Positions 1 to 7,506 of a DNA stretch of 56,524 nt are shown in pieces (positions within the stretch are counted from its first letter, which is position 1; every line of letters starts with the position of its first letter). Under the pieces are notes generated by a model. It did no database searches, was not told the DNA's origin, and was given only the letters and a program-made list of their open reading frames with translations. A program made the translations under genes and the position numbers. This DNA comes from an uncultured Lachnospiraceae bacterium (lineage in GTDB: Bacteria > Bacillota > Clostridia > Lachnospirales > Lachnospiraceae), in the NCBI GenBank assembly GCA_902789735.1, contig CADAOZ010000016.1:1-56524 (forward strand), read 5' to 3'.

Positions 1-20
1 TTCAAATCCTACTCCCGCTA
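1..20 (+). tRNA. 3' end of a tRNA (partial)
   Basis: The first 20 bases fit a tRNA tail: a T-loop TTCAAAT, a five-base 3' T-stem strand, a seven-base acceptor strand TCCCGCT and an A discriminator. It lies directly before two more tRNAs. The rest is outside the window, so the isotype cannot be assigned. Confidence 0.6.
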
Positions 21-24
21 TTTT

Positions 25-97
<73 letters not shown>

Positions 98-117
98 CTT
101 TTTTATGATAATAATAA

Positions 118-190
118 GGGCGATTAGCTCAGGTGGTAGAGCACTTGACTTTTAATCAAGTTGTCGAGGGTTCGAGTCCCTCATCGCTCA
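118..190 (+). tRNA. tRNA-Lys (anticodon TTT)
   Basis: A complete 73-base cloverleaf. The acceptor GGGCGAT pairs with ATCGCTC (one G-T pair), the anticodon stem CTTGA/TCAAG holds the loop CTTTTAA with anticodon TTT, and the T-arm contains GGTTCGAGTCC. The CCA end is not encoded. It is the last tRNA of the cluster and is followed by a terminator. Confidence 0.96.
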
Positions 191-196
191 CGAAAA

Positions 197-241
197 GGCC
201 TCAAAAACTTTGATTATAAAAAGGTTTTTGAGGTCTTTTTT
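197..241 (+). terminator. Terminator of the tRNA cluster
   Basis: A 12-bp stem (GGCCTCAAAAAC with GTTTTTGAGGTC, one G-U pair) is followed directly by a run of T. This is a textbook intrinsic terminator 6 bases after tRNA-Lys. Confidence 0.9.
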
Positions 242-319
242 CATGTTTATGTGCATATATGATATAATCGTTTTGTTATAGAAGTGGGCGGGTTTTCTGC
301 CTGTCGGAAAGGATGCGTT

Positions 320-1249
320 ATGCTGTTATCAGTAATTGTGCCGTGTTATAACGAAGAAGGGAATATAGCTCTGTTCTACAGCGAGACAGTAAAGGCGCTG
401 GGCGGTCTGATGAATGATACAGAGCTGATCTTTATCAATGACGGCAGCGCGGACAGGACTTTAGAGGAACTTCATAAAATTTATGACAGTTCACCTTACC
501 ATATACAGGTCGTAAGCTTTTCCAGGAATTTCGGCAAAGAGGCCGGGCTTAAGGCAGGGCTGGACCACGCGAAGGGTGAGTTTACAGTCATTATTGACGC
601 GGACCTGCAGCAGAGGCCGGAATATATACTGGATATGATGAAGATCCTCAGGGAACATCCGGAATATGACGGCGTGGCCTGCTATCAGGAAAAGCGTAAG
701 GAAAACTTTCTGATGACCTTCCTGAAGGGCAGCTTCTATAAGGTCATTGACAGTATGACAGATGTAAAGATCATGCAGTCTGCCAGTGATTTCCGACTGA
801 TGCGCAGAAGTGTCGTTGAGGCCATTCTCTCCCTGCCTGAAAGATGCCGTTTTTCCAAAGGGATCTTTGCCTGGGTGGGTTTTAACTGGTTCTATATGCC
901 CTACGAAGTGGAAGACAGGGCCGCCGGTACTTCCAAATGGAATTTCTGGAAACTGATGGGGTATGCCCTGGATGGCATTATAGCCTTCTCCAATAAACCT
1001 CTGATCATTTCATCGGTCCTGGGGGTCGTGATCTTTATGCTTTCGATCGTGTATATGGTGGTCATCATCGTCAAGACCCTGATCTGGGGGGATCCGGTGG
1101 CAGGATTCCCGACGCTGTGCTGTCTGCTGCTGATGCTCTCAGGTATCCAGCTGCTATGTTTTGGGATTATGGGTCAGTATATGGCTAAAAATTATACGGA
1201 GACAAAAGGCAGACCCATGTATGTGGTCAAAGAGAAGCTGGAAAAATAA
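320..1249 (+). CDS. Family 2 glycosyltransferase, membrane-anchored (GtrB/DPM1-like)
   Basis: Predicted to transfer a sugar from a nucleotide donor to a lipid (polyprenyl-phosphate) acceptor on the inner membrane face. The N-terminus shows the GT-A start SVIVPCYNEEGN, then the metal-binding region DADLQQRPEY. Two hydrophobic spans near the C-terminus match the GtrB/DPM1-like group of about 310 residues. The ATG at 320 is preferred because AAGGA lies at the right distance; a GTG at 284 would add 12 residues but has no ribosome site. No flippase or acceptor gene is adjacent, so the substrate is unknown. Confidence 0.85.
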   Translation: MLLSVIVPCYNEEGNIALFYSETVKALGGLMNDTELIFINDGSADRTLEELHKIYDSSPYHIQVVSFSRNFGKEAGLKAGLDHAKGEFTVIIDADLQQRPEYILDMMKILREHPEYDGVACYQEKRKENFLMTFLKGSFYKVIDSMTDVKIMQSASDFRLMRRSVVEAILSLPERCRFSKGIFAWVGFNWFYMPYEVEDRAAGTSKWNFWKLMGYALDGIIAFSNKPLIISSVLGVVIFMLSIVYMVVIIVKTLIWGDPVAGFPTLCCLLLMLSGIQLLCFGIMGQYMAKNYTETKGRPMYVVKEKLEK

Positions 1250-1331
1250 GTTCCCGCCGGCTTATCCGTACATTTCCCTGGAAAGAACACCGGGAAATGA
1301 GACCGGAATATGAAAACAGGCCAGGGTTTGT

Positions 1332-1376
1332 AAAGGAAAAGAAGACAGGCTGCCCATGCCTGTCTTCTTTCCTTTA
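1332..1376. terminator. Bidirectional terminator between convergent genes
   Basis: A nearly perfect 17- to 19-bp stem (1332-1350 with 1358-1374) around a 7-base loop, with A-rich and T-rich flanks. It lies between the glycosyltransferase and the convergent PerR-like gene and can end both transcripts. Confidence 0.85.
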
Positions 1377-1406
1377 GAAAGCATATTCGTTTTGTCTTCG
1401 GATATA

Positions 1407-1835
1407 TCATGTCTGTCTTTGGATGGACTGATTTTCCGAATTTTCTGTGGATGCTTGCTGCTTCAGGCAGTCTTCACAGATTCCATAATAGATCATACTG
1501 TAATTTTCGATTTTGCCGTGAAAATCAATCTGCATCGGACGGAGACTGGACAGATCATAGGTATCCAGATCTGTCAGACTGCCGCATTTCCGGCAGACAA
1601 AATGTTCATGCAGGGAAATATTAGGATCGAAATGAACAGCATTATCTCCGATATCGACAGTTCCGATCTTACCCATATCTCTGAGCAGCATCAAATTGCG
1701 ATAAACGGTACCCAGACTGATATTGGGATACATGCGGCGAACCTCTTCGTAAACAATGCTGGCTGTCGGATGATCCGAACGTGTCTGGATGAAATCCCAG
1801 ACAGCCTGACGCTGTCTGCTGTACTTGAGGGTCAT
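1407..1835 (-). CDS. perR: Fur-family transcriptional regulator, PerR-like
   Basis: A 142-residue Fur-fold repressor. The N-terminal winged helix contains the conserved SLGTVYRNL segment. The dimerisation domain has the zinc site CRKC ... CEDC. The regulatory-metal ligands match PerR rather than Fur: a His in HPTA, Asp in HFD, the HEH pair, and Asp rather than Glu in the LTDLD segment. Such proteins sense peroxide by oxidation of metal-bound His and repress antioxidant genes. A good site GAGGAG precedes the ATG at 1835. No peroxide-defence gene is adjacent, so targets are elsewhere or it is autoregulated. The C-terminal tail (about 20 polar residues) is not conserved. Confidence 0.85.
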   Translation of the reverse strand: MTLKYSRQRQAVWDFIQTRSDHPTASIVYEEVRRMYPNISLGTVYRNLMLLRDMGKIGTVDIGDNAVHFDPNISLHEHFVCRKCGSLTDLDTYDLSSLRPMQIDFHGKIENYSMIYYGICEDCLKQQASTENSENQSIQRQT

Positions 1836-2022
1836 ATTCTTCTCCTCTCATTTCAGTAATGATTTCTGTTTAAATTTTGACCGATAAAACGCTTGTTAGT
1901 CAATGCTAATGTGCCAAATAGGGAGTTTTAGCTGTCTGTTTTCAAGGAAAACGTATTTTATGTGCTTTTCTCGATTTCGTTAATTATTAACATAATCGGA
2001 CGCACGCATAAAAGGCTCTTAC

Positions 2023-2052
2023 TTGCGCCGGAATTGCTTTATCATTTATAAT
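2023..2052 (+). promoter_or_regulatory. Probable sigma-A promoter of the histidine kinase operon
   Basis: TTGCGC (2023-2028) and TATAAT (2047-2052) are separated by 18 bases in the AT-rich gap 1836-2114. The gap otherwise contains the upstream region of the minus-strand perR-like gene; no clear Per box was recognised. Confidence 0.55.
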
Positions 2053-2114
2053 CAGTATTATGCTGTTTCAACAGGCAGTCAGGCAACTGACTCTTTTTTA
2101 TGGAGGATAAACGG

Positions 2115-3254
2115 GTGAGCTTTCGCAAGCGTCTGACAATCTCCTTTGGAATCATCATTGTAGTGCCGGTCCTTTTGTTTGCCATCGCATTTCAGGTGCT
2201 GGGCAGTTACATGGCAGGGAAAACAGGAATCAATCTCTATTCCATGACGGACGCGGCAGGCCTGATTTCAGGTGATTTTATGTCATCACTGTTCCTGTGC
2301 ATGATACTGATTCTTCTTTTTACAGCGCTTCTGCTGACAAGATGGCTGGAGAAGAGTTTCTTTGGGCCCATCAGTGTTCTGAATAAAGGTATGAATCATA
2401 TCCGGGACGGGAATCTGGATTTCATTCTGAAAACAGATGAGAAAGGTGAGATTGGCGAGCTGTATCAGAATTATGAAGAGATGCGCCTGCGTCTGAAAGA
2501 ATCCCAGGAGGAGAAGCTGCTGCAGGAGAAGCAGAACAGAGAGCTGCTCAGCAACATCTCCCATGATCTGAAGACGCCAATCACATCGATCAAAGGTTAC
2601 GTGGAAGGATTGATCGATGGCGTGGCCAATACACCGGAAAAGCAGGACAAGTATATCCGGACCATTTATAATAAAGCTAACGACATGGATCGCCTGATCG
2701 ATGAACTGACCCTGTATTCCCGGATCGACAGTGACCGGGTCCCTTACAATTTCCACAGGATCAATGTCGGGGATTATTTCGGGGACTGCGTGGAGGAGAT
2801 CGGAATGGATCTGGAATCCAGAGGCATTGAACTCAATTATTCCAATCTGATCGCTCCGGAAACAAGGATCATCGGGGATCCTGAACAGCTCAAGCGGGTC
2901 ATTAACAATATTGTCGGCAACAGTGTCAAATATCTGGATAAGCCCCATGGCCGGATCATGTTCCGGCTGCTGGATGAAGAAGATTCGATCCGGGTCGAAA
3001 TTGAAGATAATGGCAAGGGCATAGCGCCCAGAGACATTCCATATATATTTGACAGGTTCTACAGGACGGATTCCTCCAGAAATTCCGCCAAAGGCGGCAG
3101 CGGGATTGGTCTGTCCATTGTCAAAAAGATCATCGAGGACCACGGAGGCTACATCTGGGCGACCAGTACTCTGGGCGAAGGGACATGTATGCATATCGTG
3201 CTGAGGAAATATCAGGAAAAAATGGAACAGGAATATGAAGATCTGACCTATTGA
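2115..3254 (+). CDS. Membrane sensor histidine kinase (HAMP-HisKA-HATPase)
   Basis: Autophosphorylates on a His and passes the phosphate to the response regulator 18 bases downstream. Two N-terminal membrane spans enclose a short loop of about 30 residues, so there is no large extracellular sensor domain. HAMP follows, then HisKA with SHDLKTPITSIKGY (His near residue 152), then HATPase motifs DNGKGI and GGSGIGLSIVKKI. The GTG at 2115 is preferred because GGAGG lies 8 bases upstream; the in-frame ATG at 2100 has no ribosome site and itself overlaps that GGAGG. The input signal is unknown. Confidence 0.88.
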   Translation: MSFRKRLTISFGIIIVVPVLLFAIAFQVLGSYMAGKTGINLYSMTDAAGLISGDFMSSLFLCMILILLFTALLLTRWLEKSFFGPISVLNKGMNHIRDGNLDFILKTDEKGEIGELYQNYEEMRLRLKESQEEKLLQEKQNRELLSNISHDLKTPITSIKGYVEGLIDGVANTPEKQDKYIRTIYNKANDMDRLIDELTLYSRIDSDRVPYNFHRINVGDYFGDCVEEIGMDLESRGIELNYSNLIAPETRIIGDPEQLKRVINNIVGNSVKYLDKPHGRIMFRLLDEEDSIRVEIEDNGKGIAPRDIPYIFDRFYRTDSSRNSAKGGSGIGLSIVKKIIEDHGGYIWATSTLGEGTCMHIVLRKYQEKMEQEYEDLTY

Positions 3255-3272
3255 CAGGAAAAGGAGTGAAGA

Positions 3273-3962
3273 ATGAGCAGAATCTTAATTATTGAAGATG
3301 AAGAAAGCATCGCTGATCTGGAAAAGGATTATCTGGAACTTTCAGGCTTTGAAGTGCAGACAGAGACCAGGGGTGACAGCGGGCTGCAGACGGCCCTGAA
3401 TAAGGATTTCGATCTGATTATCCTGGATCTTATGCTTCCCGGCGTGGACGGCTTTGAGGTATGCCGTAAGATCCGGGCGTCCAAAGACGTTCCGATCCTG
3501 ATGGTATCTGCCAAGAAGGATGACATCGACAAGATCCGCGGTCTTGGCCTGGGCGCTGACGACTATATGACCAAACCTTTCAGCCCCAGTGAGCTGGTAG
3601 CCAGGGTAAAGGCCCATATGGCCCGCTATGAGCGTCTGGTCGGCGCCAACCCCAGATCCAATGATATCGTGGAGATCCGGGGCCTGAAGATTGACAAGAC
3701 AGCCAGAAGGGTCTATATTGACGGCGTTGAGAAGAACTTTACGACCAAGGAATTTGATCTTCTGACATTCCTGGCCGAGAATCCCAACCATGTATTCAGT
3801 AAGGAAGAGCTTTTCCGCAGGATCTGGAACATGGAATCTGTCGGCGATATCGCGACCGTCACGGTCCATATTAAAAAGATCCGTGAGAAGGTTGAATATG
3901 ATACCTCCAAACCCCAGTATATTGAGACGATCTGGGGCGTAGGCTACCGGTTTAAGATCTGA
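3273..3962 (+). CDS. OmpR-family response regulator
   Basis: A 229-residue DNA-binding regulator. The receiver domain carries the acidic pair EDE at the start, the phospho-acceptor Asp52 in ILDLMLPG, and the Lys in MTKPFSP. A C-terminal winged helix ends in the usual IWGVGYRFKI. It is co-transcribed with the upstream kinase (18-base gap, site AAGGAG). It abuts the pseudouridine synthase by one base, so all three are probably one operon. Targets cannot be read from the window. Confidence 0.9.
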   Translation: MSRILIIEDEESIADLEKDYLELSGFEVQTETRGDSGLQTALNKDFDLIILDLMLPGVDGFEVCRKIRASKDVPILMVSAKKDDIDKIRGLGLGADDYMTKPFSPSELVARVKAHMARYERLVGANPRSNDIVEIRGLKIDKTARRVYIDGVEKNFTTKEFDLLTFLAENPNHVFSKEELFRRIWNMESVGDIATVTVHIKKIREKVEYDTSKPQYIETIWGVGYRFKI

Positions 3963-3963
3963 T

Positions 3964-4677
3964 ATGGCCATGAGACTGGATAAATATCTGGCGGATATGG
4001 GACTGGGGACCCGGAGTGAAATAAAGAAGGCGGTTCGGAAGGGCCGGGTTTCGGCCGGCGGCCGGGTCCTTACAGACCCGGGAGCCAAAGTAGGACCGGA
4101 GGACGAGGTCCTGTTCGACGGGAAGGCAGTGACGTATGAACCGTATGTTTATTACATGCTGCATAAACCGGCAGGCGTGATCAGCGCGTCTGAGGACCGC
4201 AGGGAGAGGACCTGTGTGGATCTGATCGATGAGACCCGCCGCAGGGACCTGTTCCCGGTGGGCAGACTGGACCGGGATACAGAGGGGCTGCTCCTGATTA
4301 CCAATGACGGTGATCTGTGTCATCGCCTGCTGGCGCCGTCCCGTCATGTGGATAAAGTTTATTATGTCCGGGTTTCAGGCAGGATCACGGAAGAGGATGT
4401 ACACAGATTCGCGGAAGGCCTGCAGGTGGACGCGGATTTCAGGGCTATGCCGGCACAGCTCAGGATCCTCCGGTCCGACAGCGTTTCAGAGGTCGAGGTC
4501 GTGATCCGGGAAGGCAAGTTTCATCAGATCAAAAGGATGTTCCGGGCGGTCGGCAAGGAGGTACTGTATCTGAAACGGCTGTCCATGGGAAGCCTGACAC
4601 TGGATCCTGCCTTACAGCCCGGAACCTGGAGACGGCTGACAGCGGAGGAGCTGGCAGAGCTCCGCAAAAGTCTTTAA
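3964..4677 (+). CDS. rsuA: 16S rRNA pseudouridine synthase, RsuA family
   Basis: Converts a uridine to pseudouridine in rRNA, by homology U516 of 16S rRNA. The N-terminal S4 RNA-binding domain begins MRLDKYLADMGLGTRSE. The catalytic motif GRLDRDTEGLLL holds the nucleophilic Asp, and the later KFHQIKRMF segment is typical of the RsuA/RluB/RluE/RluF group. Length (237 residues) fits RsuA. The start overlaps the end region of the response regulator; ATG 3970 is an alternative, and no strong ribosome site is visible, suggesting translational coupling. Confidence 0.87.
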   Translation: MAMRLDKYLADMGLGTRSEIKKAVRKGRVSAGGRVLTDPGAKVGPEDEVLFDGKAVTYEPYVYYMLHKPAGVISASEDRRERTCVDLIDETRRRDLFPVGRLDRDTEGLLLITNDGDLCHRLLAPSRHVDKVYYVRVSGRITEEDVHRFAEGLQVDADFRAMPAQLRILRSDSVSEVEVVIREGKFHQIKRMFRAVGKEVLYLKRLSMGSLTLDPALQPGTWRRLTAEELAELRKSL

Positions 4678-4689
4678 GGAGATAGATAC

Positions 4690-4752
4690 ATGCGGCAGAA
4701 GCCGGAGACCGGCCCGGCCGCCATGACAAAGAGAGAACGAAATGAGGAATAA
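4690..4752 (+). CDS. Possible 20-codon leader ORF upstream of the lipoprotein
   Basis: An ATG at 4690 has a strong site AAGGAG 8 to 9 bases upstream and opens a 20-codon frame ending with TAA at 4750-4752. Its last four codons overlap the start of the lipoprotein gene (ATG 4742) in another frame. The lipoprotein itself has only a weak AGAGAGAA upstream. The peptide is polar and charged and matches nothing I recognise. The arrangement suggests translational coupling, but it could be a chance short frame. Confidence 0.35.
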   Translation: MRQKPETGPAAMTKRERNEE

Positions 4753-5689
4753 GTTTTTGATACTGGTTCTGTCCCTGATGGTTGGCGGAGCCATAACAGC
4801 GTGCGGGCAGGATACGGCCGGCGGACAGGCCGCGGATCCTGCAGAGACTGCCGTGGAGGCAGTCTCCGTTTCCATGGATGAATTGTCCATGGATGAATTG
4901 TCCACGGAAGAAACAGCGACAGAAGAAACCGTGACAGAAGGAGCAGCAGCAGAGAAAACACCTGTGGAAGAATCCTCTGCGGAAGCGGCGCAGACGGATG
5001 GTACAGCGGCGGAAACAGCGGCCGCGGCGATATCAGCCGGGACAGAAACGGCTGCGGCGGAAGTTTATACTTCCAGGGAGGAGGCATACAGAGCCTTGCT
5101 TGAATCACTGGACCCCGATGAATGGGAAGGGGCAGCCCTTATGGATTTCGGCGGAAAGCAGGAGCCTTCTTTATTTGTCGCCGGCAGAAGCGGCAAGGGA
5201 GGCAGCCTTCTTGCTTTCTATGACCGGGGGAGCCTGCAGTTCTATGAATTGGGGGAACGTTATCCGACCTGGCTGGAGGCGGAGCGCCTTCTGTGTGATT
5301 CCACTTTGGAAGGCCGCCGTCATTATGACAGGCTCTATTCAATCGGTGAGACCTCTCTGACAGAAATATCCGGGGGCAGTTACGGAATGGCAGAGGACGG
5401 ATCAGGATGGACTTATATATGGGACGGCATGGAGATGAACCGGGAAGGCTACCGGGAGGCCATGAATTTTGTTTATGACATATCCCGTGCCATCAGTTTT
5501 CAGGAAAATGACATGCGGCCGCTGGCAGAGTGGATCGGGTTATGGACACAGGAAGCTCCGGACGGGGTTACTTCTTCTGCCGCAGCGGCAGAGGGAGATA
5601 CCGCCGCTGCCGCGGAAACGGGAGTAACGGCTGCGGCGGAAGTGGGAGAAACAGCTGCTGCCGCCGGGGATGAAGCGACAGAAAACTGA
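4742..5689 (+). CDS. Putative lipoprotein with Ala/Glu/Thr-rich low-complexity ends
   Basis: A 315-residue protein of unknown function, probably lipid-anchored outside the membrane. A basic start and hydrophobic stretch lead to a lipobox ITAC, with the lipid-carrying Cys near residue 21. Residues of about 25 to 105 are a disordered region rich in Ala, Glu and Thr, including a tandem SMDEL repeat encoded by a 15-base direct repeat. The middle (about 110 to 260) is a globular, aromatic-rich region. The last 40 residues are Ala-rich again. No enzyme motif is visible. It is downstream of rsuA but separated by 64 bases. Confidence 0.7.
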   Translation: MRNKFLILVLSLMVGGAITACGQDTAGGQAADPAETAVEAVSVSMDELSMDELSTEETATEETVTEGAAAEKTPVEESSAEAAQTDGTAAETAAAAISAGTETAAAEVYTSREEAYRALLESLDPDEWEGAALMDFGGKQEPSLFVAGRSGKGGSLLAFYDRGSLQFYELGERYPTWLEAERLLCDSTLEGRRHYDRLYSIGETSLTEISGGSYGMAEDGSGWTYIWDGMEMNREGYREAMNFVYDISRAISFQENDMRPLAEWIGLWTQEAPDGVTSSAAAAEGDTAAAAETGVTAAAEVGETAAAAGDEATEN

Positions 5690-5904
5690 GGCATATATTG
5701 AAAACAGAAAATGACGGGCAGAGAGCTGTTTGGGAACTACGATCCTCCGATGGCTCCCGGCCCGTCTTGTCTCTTGACGGCTGCCGTTTTCTGCGTCCAA
5801 AAGTGGCATACATTTACGGATTGTTGTATACTAAGGCAGTACATATTGTTCACTAACGCTTTAAACTGAAAAAGGCCGCTCCGGCAGCCGGGAGGTAGAA
5901 GAGT

Positions 5905-6768
5905 ATGAAAGTCATAGATATTCTGAAGCAGAAGGAAGTTACAGTTTCATTCGAGGTATTCCCGCCCAAAACAGACGCCGGATTCGCGTCTGTTTCCGGC
6001 GCCACCAGAAAGATCGCGGCCCTGCGGCCGGATTTCATGAGCGTGACCTATGGAGCCGGCGGAGGCACCAGCAAAAATACAGCCAGGATTGCCGCCGACC
6101 TGCAGAATACCTACGGGACGACCGTCCTCGCGCATCTGACCTGTGTCTCATCGACCCGGGAGACTGTCTCCAGCATGATTGAGAAATATAAGGAACTGGG
6201 CATTGAGAATATCATGGCCCTGCGGGGCGATATACCGGCCCAGGGGCGCACGGTGTTTGATTATGACCATGCAGCCGAACTGATCTATGATATTAAGTCC
6301 CGCGCGGAGGATATCTGTATCGGCGGCGCCTGCTACCCGGAAGGCCATGTGGAGTGCCTGCGTCAGTCTGACGATATCCGTCACCTGAAAGAGAAGGTGG
6401 AGGCGGGATGTGATTTCCTGACCACCCAGATGTTCTTTGACAATCTGACCATGTACAATTTCCTCTATAAAGTCCGGGAGGCCGGAATCCAGGTCCCGAT
6501 TCTGGCCGGCATTATGCCTATTACCAATGAGAAGCAGGTGGGCAGGAGCGTAGCCCTGTCCGGCGCGACCATTCCCCAGAAGTTCAAGCGTATGATCGAC
6601 AGCTTCGGGGATGATCCTGCCAGGATGCAGCAGGCGGGTATTATTTACGCTTCGGAGCAGATCATCGACCTGATCTCCAACGGTGTCAGCCATATTCATG
6701 TCTATACCATGAATAAGCCGGATGTAGCTGCGGGGATCCTGCACTGCCTGTCGGAGTTTTTGAAGTAA
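5905..6768 (+). CDS. metF: Methylenetetrahydrofolate reductase
   Basis: Reduces 5,10-methylene-THF to 5-methyl-THF, the methyl donor for methionine synthase encoded two genes downstream. The protein (287 residues) begins with SFEVFPPKT, holds the conserved Glu, and shows SVTYGAGGGT, LTCV, ALRGDIP and the flavin/folate region TQMFFD. It is the short bacterial form without a regulatory domain. GGGAGG precedes the ATG. First gene of a three-gene methionine operon. The 215-base gap before it contains no SAM or cobalamin riboswitch that I recognise. Confidence 0.95.
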   Translation: MKVIDILKQKEVTVSFEVFPPKTDAGFASVSGATRKIAALRPDFMSVTYGAGGGTSKNTARIAADLQNTYGTTVLAHLTCVSSTRETVSSMIEKYKELGIENIMALRGDIPAQGRTVFDYDHAAELIYDIKSRAEDICIGGACYPEGHVECLRQSDDIRHLKEKVEAGCDFLTTQMFFDNLTMYNFLYKVREAGIQVPILAGIMPITNEKQVGRSVALSGATIPQKFKRMIDSFGDDPARMQQAGIIYASEQIIDLISNGVSHIHVYTMNKPDVAAGILHCLSEFLK

Positions 6769-6783
6769 AGGAGCAAACCGGGA

Positions 6784-7506
6784 ATGCGAGATCCACAGGA
6801 GGTCCTCAGAGGGGTCAGCAGAAAGGAAATCTGGAGATATCTGGGCTACAGCCGGATCCGGCCGGACAGCAGAGTAGACGGGGTCATTGACAGCTGTCTG
6901 GAAGATCTGCTGCAGGCTGCTGAGCCCCGGGCTGTCTGGAGAGATTTCGCCCTGCGTTCCGGGGAAGATGGAAGCTTTGCAGTGGTCCGGCCGGAGCTGG
7001 ACGGACTGGGGCAGGAACAGGAGCTGGTGGAGATGGAGCTCCACAGCAGGAGCCTTGCCCGTAACCTGGATGGATGCTGCAGAGTATATCTGATGGCTGC
7101 CACACTGGGGCAGGGGCCGGACAGACTGGTCAGAAGGGCCCAGATCGTTCATCTGAGCCATACCGTTTTTTACCAGGCCATTGGCGCCGCTCTGATCGAG
7201 GAATGGTGCGACGAGGTCAACCGGGAGATCATACGGGAAGGAAGGGAGCGGGGACTTTATGCCAGGCCCCGCTTTTCGCCGGGTTACGGGGATCTGCCCC
7301 TGGAGCTGCAGCGGGATTTTATGCGGATCCTGCGCATGCAGAAGGAGATCGGTGTCACACTGACAGATTCCCTCCTGATGACGCCGGCGAAATCCGTAAC
7401 AGCCCTGATCGGCATGTCGGAGACGAAACAGGCCTGTCCGGTCCATGGCTGCGCAGTCTGCCCTATGGGCGGGGACTGTGCTTACAGGCGGGAGGAGGAC
7501 GCGTGA
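6784..7506 (+). CDS. Stand-alone MetH reactivation-domain protein
   Basis: A 240-residue protein placed between metF and a metH that lacks its own activation domain. Its features fit the vitamin-B12-dependent methionine synthase activation domain found as a separate protein in Clostridia: an N-terminal helical part, the ARPRFSPGYGDLPLELQ segment typical of the SAM-binding region, and a Cys-rich tail (CPVHGCAVCPMGGDC). By inference it reductively remethylates oxidised cobalamin on MetH. AAAGGAG precedes the start, and its TGA overlaps the GTG proposed for metH, implying coupling and near-stoichiometric synthesis. Confidence 0.85.
   Translation: MRDPQEVLRGVSRKEIWRYLGYSRIRPDSRVDGVIDSCLEDLLQAAEPRAVWRDFALRSGEDGSFAVVRPELDGLGQEQELVEMELHSRSLARNLDGCCRVYLMAATLGQGPDRLVRRAQIVHLSHTVFYQAIGAALIEEWCDEVNREIIREGRERGLYARPRFSPGYGDLPLELQRDFMRILRMQKEIGVTLTDSLLMTPAKSVTALIGMSETKQACPVHGCAVCPMGGDCAYRREEDA

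Noticed and set aside
1860..2022. Per or Fur box between perR and the kinase operon
   Set aside because: TTAGTCAATGCTAA is only partly palindromic and does not match known Per or Fur box consensus well.
5690..5904. Possible SAM or cobalamin riboswitch before metF
   Set aside because: None of the conserved core strings of these riboswitches was found; the gap holds only generic hairpins.
7074..7502. Extended N-terminus of MetH from an upstream start
   Set aside because: The extra 143 residues are the other frame of the activation-protein gene and show no MetH features.
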